Below, piece by piece: positions 1 through 10,300 of a DNA stretch of 64,000 bases. A program made the position numbers and the translations under genes. The DNA is from Trogon surrucura (lineage: Eukaryota; Chordata; Aves; Trogoniformes; Trogonidae), in the NCBI GenBank assembly GCA_020746105.1, contig CM036618.1, forward strand, positions 10,796,501 to 10,860,500. The letters run 5' to 3'. Within the stretch, counting starts at the first letter, position 1, and every line of letters begins with the position of its first letter. A model generated the notes under the pieces. It was not told the DNA's origin. It made no database searches and worked only from the letters and a program-made list of their open reading frames with translations.

Positions 1-193
1 CTGTTAACTAACCCTCCCTCTTAGGGTTCAGTATCTACAGTACCCTCTCATGTAAATCTTACCTTCAAAAATCTGTAAAAACAGATTAGCAGGAGCTGGT
101 CAAAAAGAGAGCTACTGGGAGCTGTATGATTTCTTCTGTTTCTGGTGATGGACAAAATAGTTGTTCACAAGACTTTTTTTACTCCTTCTTTAG

Positions 194-315
194 TTTTGAA
201 GTTGAAATAGTGTCCACAGGCGAAGTGAAGGAATACTCTGCAAGTGCAAACTATGCCCAGCAGAGAGAGGGAGATGACCTGATAGACACCTTGAAGTTTG
301 CTGTCCAAGCAGAAG
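194..315 (+). CDS. APOB: APOB exon (human exon 20 equivalent), internal
   Basis: First complete exon in the window; the gene's earlier exons lie upstream of base 1. The acceptor is a pyrimidine stretch ending in TTCTTTAG and the donor is GTAAG. The first base completes a codon begun upstream and the last base opens one, so phase is kept. The translation (FEVEIVSTGEVKEYSASANY...) aligns with the human segment FKVKFQTAEGLKQYTLSASY. It belongs to the beta-rich part of apolipoprotein B after the N-terminal lipid-transfer (vitellogenin-like) module, which loads lipid in the endoplasmic reticulum of liver and gut cells. The exon number is inferred by counting back from the giant exon 26. Confidence 0.93.
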
Positions 316-904
316 GTAAGAGTTTGTAAATGCCAATATGGTTTAGTTGAGTTTTGAACTGTGTCATTTGACAGGTAAAATATTTGTATGATTAAATCAA
401 TACAATTCTTCACAGTTTAAAATAGCATACCATTTTCACATACAAACAGAACAACACTTCAACTCCTTTCAATCCATGTCTGCAGTCTCAGTGCAACATT
501 TTCACAATCAGAGGCTGATTTTGTATCCCCAAAATGCTGCTTCATGATTTAAATTAAAAGTGTGATGTTGGTGAATGGAAGCATGGAAGAGGAGAAGTTA
601 ACAGGTTCTATGTAAGCAAGAAAGAAACACTATTTCCGATTTCAAATCTAGCAAATTTTTCAAAGGGAGAATCCTGTGGGATGGCAAGTTTATGGTACAA
701 AAGTAGTGATGAGATCAGTGGATCAGCCTATGGTGCTGGAGAAGATGAGGGGAGAAAAGATGGCCCAGTTTTGGTTAAGACTCGTCACAGCTTGCGTTAG
801 ATCTTCAGAGTGATATAATTTCCAGTTAGTCCTTTTTTTATTCTTTTTTTTTTAAGAAAAGTCCAAACAGATTGCAAATAACCAAACTACATGATATTTT
901 CCAG
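316..904 (+). other. APOB intron 20, no other feature seen
   Basis: AT-rich intron with a GTAAG donor and TTTTCCAG acceptor. I see no repeat, RNA gene or conserved motif in it. Confidence 0.85.
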
Positions 905-1115
905 GGGTAAAGCAGCATGAAGCCGCGCTGACATTCAGGTACAACAGAGACAGAAAGATTTTGACCAGTGATGTCCACATTCCAGACGTTGATGTTGACT
1001 TTGGTACAAACTTCAGAATTACCGATGAATCCATTCCTGGGAAGAAAGCATATACCCTTGTCTTAGACTTTAACAACAAGAAGATTTCTGAAGTTACTCT
1101 TACTGGTCAGATAAG
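905..1115 (+). CDS. APOB: APOB exon (human exon 21 equivalent), internal
   Basis: The acceptor is TATTTTCCAG and the donor GTAAC. The exon starts with two bases that finish a glycine codon and ends with two bases of an arginine codon. The translation contains VKQHEAALTFRYNRDRK and IPDVDVDFGTNFRITDES, matching human VKQTEATMVFKYNRQSM and IPDFDVDLGTILRVNDES almost without gaps. It is part of the lipid-associating beta region. An antisense open frame covering the same bases is only a shadow. Confidence 0.95.
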
Positions 1116-2388
1116 GTAACTCAGAAAACCACTTAAATTTTTACAGATTGCTTTGAATAAGATAGCTGACAGTTTTATTGGAGATCGAAAGCTTCAGGAA
1201 ATTTTACCCCATTTTGGAGAAATTGCTTATATAGAGAGACATATAAACTAGTCATTCAAACCTTCTTGAAAAATCCCTGAAGTATTTTATTTGTAATCCA
1301 TCACATATAAATCAAATAAATACACCAACTGATCTTTTCTACTGTATGTATATATATCTAATTTGTACTACAAGTTCCCTGAGCTCCTTCCTCCATATTT
1401 GCACACACATGACTACAAGAATGGTATTATGCTAGTGTTATTGCAGGTGCAATAATCCAAGATATACACAAGGGTAGGTTTGTTCAGAGAGGTACTATCT
1501 TTTACAGAGTATGTTCAGCTCTGAAAGAAGTTATTACATCTCCCCATGAAGAAATCTAATGGCACTCAATAAGCAACAAAACCAAAAATAACTGAGAGCT
1601 TCCTGTAAAAATTCCCACGCTTCATGATGAGAATATTTCCGGGAACATCTACAGGGGAGCTAACAAAAATGTTCAGCCTGCCAGGGTTTCTAAAATTGTC
1701 TGCCTCACAAGCCCATAGTGAAATGGGCTGATCACATTCTTTAATAAACCTCAATCTTCCATGGAATTCTGTGATCTTGATGGTGCCCCAGGGAGTCTTT
1801 GTCTTTGCTGCTCATGCAGAATTGCCTCTGATACCAGTGGGAGCTTTGGACAGATGTCAGGGACCTCAATTCCCTTTTATTTGCACTAACATAATATTAG
1901 AAATTTGCTCAAGTCAACAGAGTTACAGAGATATAAAATAAATGTGAGTAAAGGAAAATGAAACCCAGTGGCATAAAATATTTTGTCAAATACTCTATTT
2001 CCAAGTGATTCATGTCCACTGTCTGTATCCTTAGTAGACAATTCAGCTTGAGTAAGGAGTTCAGCGTTTGGTGCAGCTACAACTTTACCAAGATCCATCC
2101 ATTTCAATATTATGAAATAAATACAGATTTATTATTGTGTGTATCTGCATAGTGGCATTATAATAATTTACCATAGATTTCCCAAGGTAACTAGCAGACT
2201 ATGAAAATATGAAGACGTTCATTGAACTGAAACAGGGTTTACAAGTTTGTCCAGTCTTTTTCTTTTTTTTTTTTTTAAACACCTATTGTGCATTTACTAT
2301 AGATTTAAATGCTGAAATTACTCCTGAAACATAAGTGAAAAAGTAGAGTGAAATGTTTTACATTCACAGTTACATTTGGTTTTCGCAG
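1116..2388 (+). other. APOB intron 21, no clear feature
   Basis: A 1.27-kb intron, AT-rich, with a poly-T/pyrimidine run near 2258-2276 and a TTTTCGCAG acceptor. No recognisable repeat or gene; short open frames on the minus strand have no supporting features. Confidence 0.8.
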
Positions 2389-2564
2389 ATACGCTAGTAT
2401 GGAAGAAGCAATGTTAAGAGGCACCATTTCTATTCCTCGCCTGCAAACTGAACTTAGAACGGAAGCGTTGGTTAATTACTCACCGACCAAAGGATATCTT
2501 CAGATGAGCTCAGCTGCAACAACCCATGGAAACTCCATCTCAAAAAGAGTTGCTCTCAGATATG
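2389..2564 (+). CDS. APOB: APOB exon (human exon 22 equivalent), internal
   Basis: The acceptor is GGTTTTCGCAG and the donor GTAGG, a weaker but acceptable match. The first base completes an arginine codon. The translation includes GTISIPRLQTELRTEALV and SSAATTHGNSISKRVALRY, corresponding to human GVISIPRLQAEARSEILA and SSATAYGSTVSKRVAWHY. The end phase (one base, G) joins GAT in the next exon to give the D of the RYDSQKIELEW segment. Confidence 0.95.
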
Positions 2565-2692
2565 GTAGGGACAAAAACAAGCTCTTCATGTACAACCTGT
2601 AAATTTAAATATCTCTCTACATTAGTTTACGATATATCCCTGAATAAAATATTATTAATTTTACCCTTTTCTTTTAAATTCATGATTTTCAG

Positions 2693-2880
2693 ATTCTCAG
2701 AAAATTGAGCTAGAGTGGAATGCAGGTGCCAGTGCTGCTGTGAAAAAACTGTCATCTGGCTTCCCAGTTGACTTTTCAGACTACCCAAAAACTTTAGAGA
2801 AGCATGCCAACGAACTGCTGGATCGGAAAGTGGCTCATACGGATATGACACTGCGACATATTGTGTCACAATTTATCGTG
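2693..2880 (+). CDS. APOB: APOB exon (human exon 23 equivalent), internal
   Basis: A short 128-bp intron precedes it. The acceptor at 2691-2692 (ATGATTTTCAG) was chosen over the AG 8 bases downstream because it keeps phase and gives SQKIELEWNAG, matching human EEKIEFEWNTG. Further matches are FPVDFSDYPKTLEKHAN and DMTLRHI. The exon ends in phase 0 before GTATGT. Confidence 0.95.
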
Positions 2881-3145
2881 GTATGTTTCAGCCTATGGTA
2901 GATATTACAGCTTGACCATATAGCCCTGATAAATTCCTGCCTCCTCCTTGGAAGCAAAAATGGGAACTACTTGGAAAAGCACTCATCAGGTTGAAAAATA
3001 TGCATATTTACAACTTTGATCAAACGAGTTACTTTATCAGGTGCCTAGGGCTCAGTACATGATTAGTTACAATGGCTTTCAGATAACTTACCATGAAGTC
3101 CTAGAATTTATCATTTAGATTGAAAAACTTATCTTCTCATTTCAG

Positions 3146-3291
3146 GCAACGAACACCTGGCTGCAAAAGGCATCAAAAGATGTCCCCTATGCCCAGACTC
3201 TGCAAGACCAACTACGTGGACTGCAGGAACTGAACATTCAGAAAATTAACATGCCTGTTATCACCATTCCTGAAGAACTTTTCCTGAAAAG
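3146..3291 (+). CDS. APOB: APOB exon (human exon 24 equivalent), internal
   Basis: The acceptor is CTCATTTCAG and the donor GTAGGG. It begins in phase 0. The translation contains WLQKASKDVPYAQTLQDQL and IPEELFLK, matching human WLQKASGSLPYTQTLQDHL and IPENLFLK. It ends with two bases that complete to a serine codon (AG|T) in the next exon. Confidence 0.95.
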
Positions 3292-5892
3292 GTAGGGAGA
3301 GAAATTAAGATAGTCGCAGAAAACTGAAAATAGGTATTTTTTCGTATTTTTGTGTCATTTTGTTTTGCTGTCTTTTATATAACAATGTGGAATTACTGTA
3401 AACATTGGCATAAAATTGGAATTATCACAAAGAATTTTAAGACCAAAAAGTTGAAATTATATGGAGGAAATTATGCATGTTTTTAATACAGATTTGATTT
3501 TACAGCAGTCACTCCTACAGTATATGAATATATCCTGAGGAATTTTTATGCCTTAATGAGAACTGAACAAAAATACAGCATTCAACAATCTTTACTCTAG
3601 GCCACAGAACTAATGAAGCCAAGTTTCCCATACATTTCTGTCCTGCATCCCTACAGATCCTTTGTCTTTGGCCGTAACCTTAGTTTCTCGTGTGCAATCC
3701 TACTGGACAGTTCTTTCCATTCCCATAGACGTACTGGTTGACCTCCACCAATATGGCAGCCTGATCTCCTCCCATGTCTGACTCCAGCTGCCGTTTGCTT
3801 GGAGGCAGCATCTCCTCCAGCTAACAGAGAGTTTCACAGAACATGCATGAGTGTAATTACCCATCTGTCAAATTTTATAGAAATTATCCAATATGTTAAG
3901 AATTTCTTAGAAGTAGGGTATGGCAAACAAAAAGAGAGACTGGAAGGCAGATAAATAGTATATTTCTTCTTTTTCTAGGAAATCAGACCGTTAAGTCAGG
4001 CAGAGTGGATCTAGAATTTAAAATGCTCATACAGCTGCCAGGTTTTGTTCTCATTACAGTTTCTAGCACATATTGTTCTTGCCATTTAGTGTTGATATCA
4101 CATTGTTGCTCTGTCTGTGCATACAAATTCAATGAACAGTGTGGGTAGTATCTTCAGAATACACCCACAGCTACCTCTGAGATAAATAGAAACATGTCTG
4201 TATAGTTTTCCCATGGGCTAGGGAAATATTGATGACTTAAATGAAGGACAACAGAAGCTACTGTTAGACTGAATTACAGAAAGAAATGGAGAACTGTGCT
4301 GCATTTTATTTCGCTTAATTCTGTTTTCCAGTGTACTGTCTTTCACTGTGGTCAGACGAAAGATGTTAATGACACGCACTCCGACTGCTCCTCTTTGAGG
4401 ACAGGCTGAGAGAGTCGCAGTTCTTCAGCCTGGAGAGAAGAAGGTTCTGGGAAGAGCTTATAGCAGCCTTTCAGTACTTAAAGAGGGCTACAGGAAAGAA
4501 GGGAAGGGACTGTTTATCAGGGAGTGTAGCGATAGGACAAGGAGTAATGGTTTCAGACCGAAGGAGAGTAGATTTAGATTAGATATTAGGAAGAAATCCT
4601 TTTCTGTGAGGGTGGTGAGACACTGGCACAGGTTGCCCAGGGAAGTTGTGGATGCCTCATCCCTAAAAGTGTTCAAGGCCAGGCTGGACGGGGCTTTGAA
4701 CAATCTGGTCTGCTGGGAGGTGTCCCTGCCCATGGCAAGGGGTTTGGAAACTAGGTGACCTTTAAGATCCATTCCAACCTAAAGTATTCTATGATTCTGC
4801 TGTGTTTCCAAGCGAAACATAAGCAAGGAAAAGACTCTTTTATTCTCCTATGTTCTTACCAGTAGTGCACATTATAGTAACAATGATAGGAATTTCTACT
4901 GCTCTGTGATGTTGCTTTTTAACCATTTTAAGTGAAGCAACAGATTTCAAAAAGGTAGCATGTAACTCTAAGTGTAAAAAAGAAGATTTTATAATATAAA
5001 AGCCCAGTTAGGCAAACAAGGCAAACATCTTTGCCAGTTAATTTTTCCATGCATAAATTAAGTCTGAGTTTCCTCCTGTTTTGCCTTTTCATAATTACAC
5101 ATTTTCCCCACAAGCATTTCAGCTGATGATCCATTTTTTGCAACTCTAGCTCCTGGTCAAATCATTAAATTTTCATTTATTTTCATTCAGAATAAAATAA
5201 ATGGTGAATATTTGGGTGAAACTTTCTTAATGTTTATCATCAGAAAGATAAACTCTCTAATTTCTTACAATGTCTAATGCTAATAAGATTTTTTATGTGT
5301 TTCTGTAAGAATACATCACTTTTTTTTAGAAGAATATAATCACTCTTTTTTTCTGGTAATCAGCATGCCACATTGCTTATGTACAGTGCTGGTTTCAGAG
5401 GACTTTTTTTTTCCCACTTTCATTCTGAGGATCATTTTCATGGCAGTACATCTTTTCATTAAGCAGAAAGCAGATTTGGATTCTTAGAATAGAAATCAAA
5501 TGCAAGATTCATAATATTTGTGTATTTAGCCCCGTGAATGACACTCTCCACCTGTGAGCAGCTCTGAACAAAGAATCATGATCCTTCAAACTCTAATGCC
5601 AGGTCTTACAGCAGGAATGTGTTTGTGGACTACTCGACCTACAAGTCACCCTGGCTGTGAAGTAAGGGGAAAAAACATTGTCAGAGCTCACTGAAATCAA
5701 AAGTGCTTTCACTGAATCCTGACAGATAAATGTTTAACAAATGCTGATAATAATGATCATTATGTTTCCATCTAAAGTCAGGATATTGATGTAAGCACAT
5801 AAGTAAGCTCACTGTCATTGGAATAGTAGGAATCATGGAAATTTCACCTCATGGACTTAACAGTTTCTAATAGAGTAATTTTTATTTTCTAG
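3292..5892 (+). other. APOB intron 24, carrying a CR1 insertion
   Basis: A 2.6-kb intron. A CR1 3' fragment occupies 4386-4798. The rest (3292-4385 and 4799-5892) is AT-rich with no gene or repeat I can recognise. Confidence 0.8.
4386..4798 (+). mobile_element. CR1 LINE, 5'-truncated 3' end, sense to APOB
   Basis: It starts near CTCCTCTTTGAGGACAGGCTG and runs through the end of the CR1 ORF2 region (the stretch corresponding to LRLDIRKKSF...RVVRHWHRLPREVVDASSL) into the CR1 3' tail GATCCATTCCAACCTAAAG and the terminal ATTCTATGATTCT repeat. CR1 copies typically are 5'-truncated and lack poly-A, ending in this short repeat. It carries several changes from a functional frame and is inert. It lies in the middle of intron 24 far from splice sites. 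Confidence 0.92.
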
Positions 5893-6269
5893 TGACGGCC
5901 GGATCAGATACATCTTAAATAAAAACAGTTTTCTAATCAATATCCCACTGCCATTTGGTGGAAAATCATCCCGTGACATAAGGGTGCCACAGACTGTTAA
6001 AACACCTCCTCTGGTAATGGAGTCAATGGGAATAAGTGTGCCATCTCAGGAATACAGAATCCCGACATTTACTGTTCCAGAATCTTATCCTCTTCGTGTG
6101 CCTTTACTTGGCTCTTTAGAAGTCTCCACTAACGTGTACAGCAACTATTACAACTGGACAGCAGCATACACTTTGGCTAACAGCACCACGGAGAAAGCGT
6201 CCGGCATAAGAACTGCATACACCACAAATGCTGATTCGGTTTTTGAGCTACTTTCCTACAGTGTGAAAG
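5893..6269 (+). CDS. APOB: APOB exon (human exon 25 equivalent), internal
   Basis: The acceptor is TTATTTTCTAG and the donor GTAAG. The translation includes LINIPLPFGGKSSRD, FTVPESYPLRVPLLGSLEVS and TNVYSNYYNW, matching human KIEIPLPFGGKSSRD, FTIPKLYQLQVPLLGVLDLS and TNVYSNLYNW. One base completes a serine codon at the start, and the single last G joins GA of the next exon to give the glycine of GSGE. The beginning of the segment shows the proline-spaced amphipathic strands typical of ApoB beta domains. Confidence 0.96.
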
Positions 6270-7354
6270 GTAAGAATGTGCGCTAATACTGCAAGGCACG
6301 CAAAACTATTTTCATGACTTTATTTTCCATGTATCAGGTACAGCACATTCATTTTCCTGTTGCTTATTTAAAGAAAAGTGTATAATTTCAAATAATTTCG
6401 TTTTTAAAGATACTGTGTGAGTCTGTTTATTGGGTTGAGTGTGGTGCTTGAAACATCAAGGTCACGGGTTCGATTTTCGTTCGATTCTCACGTGTGTTGC
6501 CTGACCTAGTCGAGAGGTGGCGTCCCTGCTCACAACAGGGAGGTTGGATTAAAATGATCTCTGAGGTCCCTTCCAGCCCAGGCCATTCTATGATTCAGGC
6601 ACTACAGGCGAAGTAAGTTTAATTCAATGAACACTTTTAAGGTCCATGTTTTCCTAGATATTCCCTACGGCAAAAAAATCCTTCAAAATTGAAGGCGTGA
6701 TTCTACAAACACTTGTGTACCTGAGAAGTGTTTTCAAAATCAGGTGTGCAGGTGTATGTGTGGGTATGCCTACAGTTTATTTGTTGGTCTCTCTCTATTT
6801 TTTCTTTTTAATCATTTGTATATGTCCCTATACTGCCATAACTACATAGCCATTATCTTGAACTCAGACTGGATAAATCTTAAGATTGGTATTTTTAAGT
6901 TAGTTTCTCAAAAATTGCAGTTTGAGTTCTCAAATTGTGAAAGAACAAGCTAACTTCATTTTTTCTAAACTCCCCAACATAGATGAAGCATGATAAAGAA
7001 AACATTAAAAGCTAGGATTGTTAGGTGTGGGTTATTATTGAGAGTCCATCGCCTTAATCTAAGTTTAAATAATATCGTGACTTCATGTTATTTCACATAA
7101 TTATATTTCTAAGAGTAGTATAAAGATTTAATTTATAGTTCAAAAGTTCAGTCTTAAATATTAAAATAATAATATTTTTATACAAATATTCAGAATTTAC
7201 CTAAGCATTTTGGTCTTTAAATAAAATGATATAACAACAGTAATTACATTTCAAGCAGTAACATGAAAGCTTAGGGGCATCAGACAAAGTCTGATGAAAG
7301 TCTGATGAAAGAGGAAAAAGTATAAATGACACCATCTCCTTCTTCCTATTTTAG
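6270..7354 (+). other. APOB intron 25, carrying a tRNA/CR1 SINE
   Basis: A 1.1-kb intron, very AT-rich. It contains a chimeric SINE at about 6413-6597 and otherwise nothing recognisable. The acceptor is CTTCTTCCTATTTTAG. Confidence 0.85.
6413..6597 (+). mobile_element. SINE: tRNA-Ile-like head fused to CR1-like tail (TguSINE1-type)
   Basis: Bases about 6413-6492 resemble a tRNA-Ile gene. GTGTGGTGCTTGAAACATCA follows the tRNA D-arm/anticodon order, and CAAGGTCACGGGTTCGATTT carries a near-consensus pol III B box (GGTTCGATT at 6467-6475). Directly after comes a CR1-type tail with GGTTGGATTAAAATGATCTC, GGTCCCTTCCAGCCCAGGCC and a terminal ATTCTATGATTC ending near 6596. This head/tail layout is that of the zebra-finch SINE family mobilised by CR1. 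The A box is eroded and I see no clear target-site duplication, so the left edge is approximate. Same strand as APOB. Confidence 0.75.
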
Positions 7355-10300
7355 GATCTGGAGAAGCATCATATAACAAAAATGGATTCACCTGTGCATA
7401 TGAAAACCACCTGAAGCACAGACTCTTAACATCAGATTTTGTGTTGGCCAAGACAAAGAGTTATGAACCTAGTCCAGTCTCAAACTGCACCATATCACTT
7501 ACGGCATCCAGTACTCTGGGTCCTCAGCTTTCATTTTCCAGTGATATTGTTTCTGAAAAGACAAATAACGTGAATATCAATAACGTCAAGATGGAAGGGC
7601 AGCTGGAAGTGGCTTCGGTCTTTGCAAGAAGCATTTACACTCTGTCAAGCTCATACAATGAAAAGAGACGCATTTTGGAAGGAAAATCAAATCTGAAGTT
7701 GGATTCTTCGTACCTTCAGGCTACCAATCAGATATCTGGCAGATACAGCGATGATTTATTTTCTGTTACTTCAGTTTCTGATGTACAAAGTGGACTGCTA
7801 AAGAACACAGCTTCACTGAAGTATGAAAACCGCCAGCTGAAAATGACATCTGAAACAAATGGGAGGTATAGGCACATTGCAGGTGTCAATAAGCTTGAAT
7901 TAATTTTGTCCAAGAAGATGGCAGCACTTCGATCTGAGTACCAAGCCACGTACAAGCAGACACAGTATTATGCCTTGTTTGCAGGCTCTCTCAATTCCCA
8001 GGATCTTATTTTCAACACTGATATCTCGATGACTGATCAAAGAAACCGAGCTGCACATAAGTCATCGCTCAATATCAACCAGTACGGTCTAGCCAGCAGC
8101 GCAATCACAAGTGTGCAGTTTAGTCCATTGACAATGCACAGCGAAATGAATGCCAAACTCGATACTGCCGGAGGCTCCATGTCACTGTCCTCTTCTGGGC
8201 GCTATGGTAAAAACAATGCAAAATTCAACTTAGGCGGAAGAGCGAGCCTAACAGAAATAACGCTGGGAAGCGAGTATCAGAGTACAGTTCTGGGTATGGA
8301 CAACAAACATGTTTTAAACTTCAGATTTAATAGAGAAGGACTCAAGTTTTCAAATAATTTGCAAGGATCATTCAAAGAGATTAAGCTGGAGTACACAAAT
8401 GACTTGAATATTCCTGGCTTATCCTTAGCTTTTGCTTCAAAGTTAGACAACAGCTTCAGCTTTGACAAGTTCCACAAGCATGTTTTTGACCTGCAACTGC
8501 AACCTACCTCACTTACAGCTAAACTGAGCAATAATATTAAATACACTAGAGCAGAAGTCTCCAACAAAGCAGAATTGCTTCTCGAGCCTCTGAAGCTGAG
8601 CCTGGGTGGCAATGTCAGAGGAGCCTATGGATCAGATGAAATAAGGCATTCCTACACCGTCACATATGCTGATCTAACCACAAACTTTAAAACAGATACA
8701 GTCGCGAATGTTCAAGGCACAGCAGTGAGTCACAGAGTTAATCTGAATGTGGCAGGACTTGCTTCCTCACTCACTATGAACACAAACTGCGATTCCAAGT
8801 CTCTCCATTTCAGCAATGCCCTGCGTTCCGCTATGGCCCCATTTGCTATCACTGCGGACATACACACCAACGGTAATGGAAAGCTGATTGCTCTGGGTGA
8901 GCACACGGGAGACCTTTACAGCAAATTCCTGTTCAAAGCAGAGCCTCTTGCCTTCACTTTCTCCCATGATTACAGAGGATCAACCAGTCATAGCTTGAAG
9001 TCTAGAGGAAGATACACTACCCTGCTTGATAACAAAGTTCATGTGCTTTTTACTCCATCGGAGCAGTCAAGTGCTTGGAAATTGAAAAGTCAGCTAAACA
9101 ACAATGTATATTCACAAGATCTCAGCGCTTACAATGATGCAGAAAAGACCGGTGTGGAGCTTAGTGGAAGAGCTGTAGCAGATCTCTCTGTGGTGGACAC
9201 CTCAGTCATACTACCATTCACATCTGAAGAAGTTAATTTAATTGATGTACTGGACCTCAGGGGCAGCGTATCAGAGCCTCAAGAATTCAGCATCTCTGGC
9301 TATGTGAAGTATGACAAAAATAAAGATATGCATGTTATTAACCTACCGTTCCTGGAACATTTTCCAGTTTACTTTGAGCAAATCAGAAGCACCATTCTTT
9401 CCACCCTGCAGGCCATACAAAGCTACCTGAAAAACGTTAACATAGAACAATATATGAGAAAATACAAGGCAACTTTGGATAAACTCCCACAGCACGTTAA
9501 TGATTACGTAGACAAATTAGATGTGAAAGCCAGAATTAACAACATGAAAAATAATTTGGTTGCTTTCACAAAGGACTACAGAATAACATCTGACGATCTC
9601 CAAATTATGCTGGAAAAAACCATGCAGAATCTTCAAGAAATACTGTCTCAGCTGCAGATTTATCTGATACAAATTGAGCAATATATCAAAGACTATTATG
9701 AGAGGTACGACGTTAAAGAATTTATTGTACAGCTTCTTGACCAAATTGTTGAAACAATGACAGCTCTAGATGAAAAATATAAGATAAGGATTGCTGTAGT
9801 TGACACTATTCAAAAATTGCAATTTTTTTTTCACCAGTACAATCCCACCAAAATTGGAAGCAGCACTTTGGCTTGGATTAAAAATGTAGACGATGAGTAC
9901 AGAATTACGGCTAGGATACATGAAAACCTCGAACAACTCAAGATTAAGATTCAGAATATTGATGTCAGGCACATTGCAGAATATTTGAAACAGCAGATTA
10001 AAATGTTTGATGCTAAAGAAGTTTTAGAGAAATGGAAGCGTTCATTACCAATTGAAAAAATTAATGAAATTCTTGAACAAATCAAAGACTTTATTCTAAA
10101 CCGGATGGAGGAGTATGAAGTGTCTGAGAAGATCAGTGCTTTCCGAGGTCATATGCACAAACTGATTGTAAAATATGAAATTGATAAGCAGGTATATGTT
10201 TTAATGGACAGAATGATAGAACTGCTTAACCATTTCAGAATAAAAGAAACTGTTCAGCAATTATCCGTCTACCTGAAAAATATTGATATGAAGTCATGCT

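Noticed and set aside
6413-6492. tRNA-Ile gene
   Set aside because: The A box and acceptor stem are eroded and the sequence runs directly into a CR1 tail, so it is a SINE head, not a tRNA gene.
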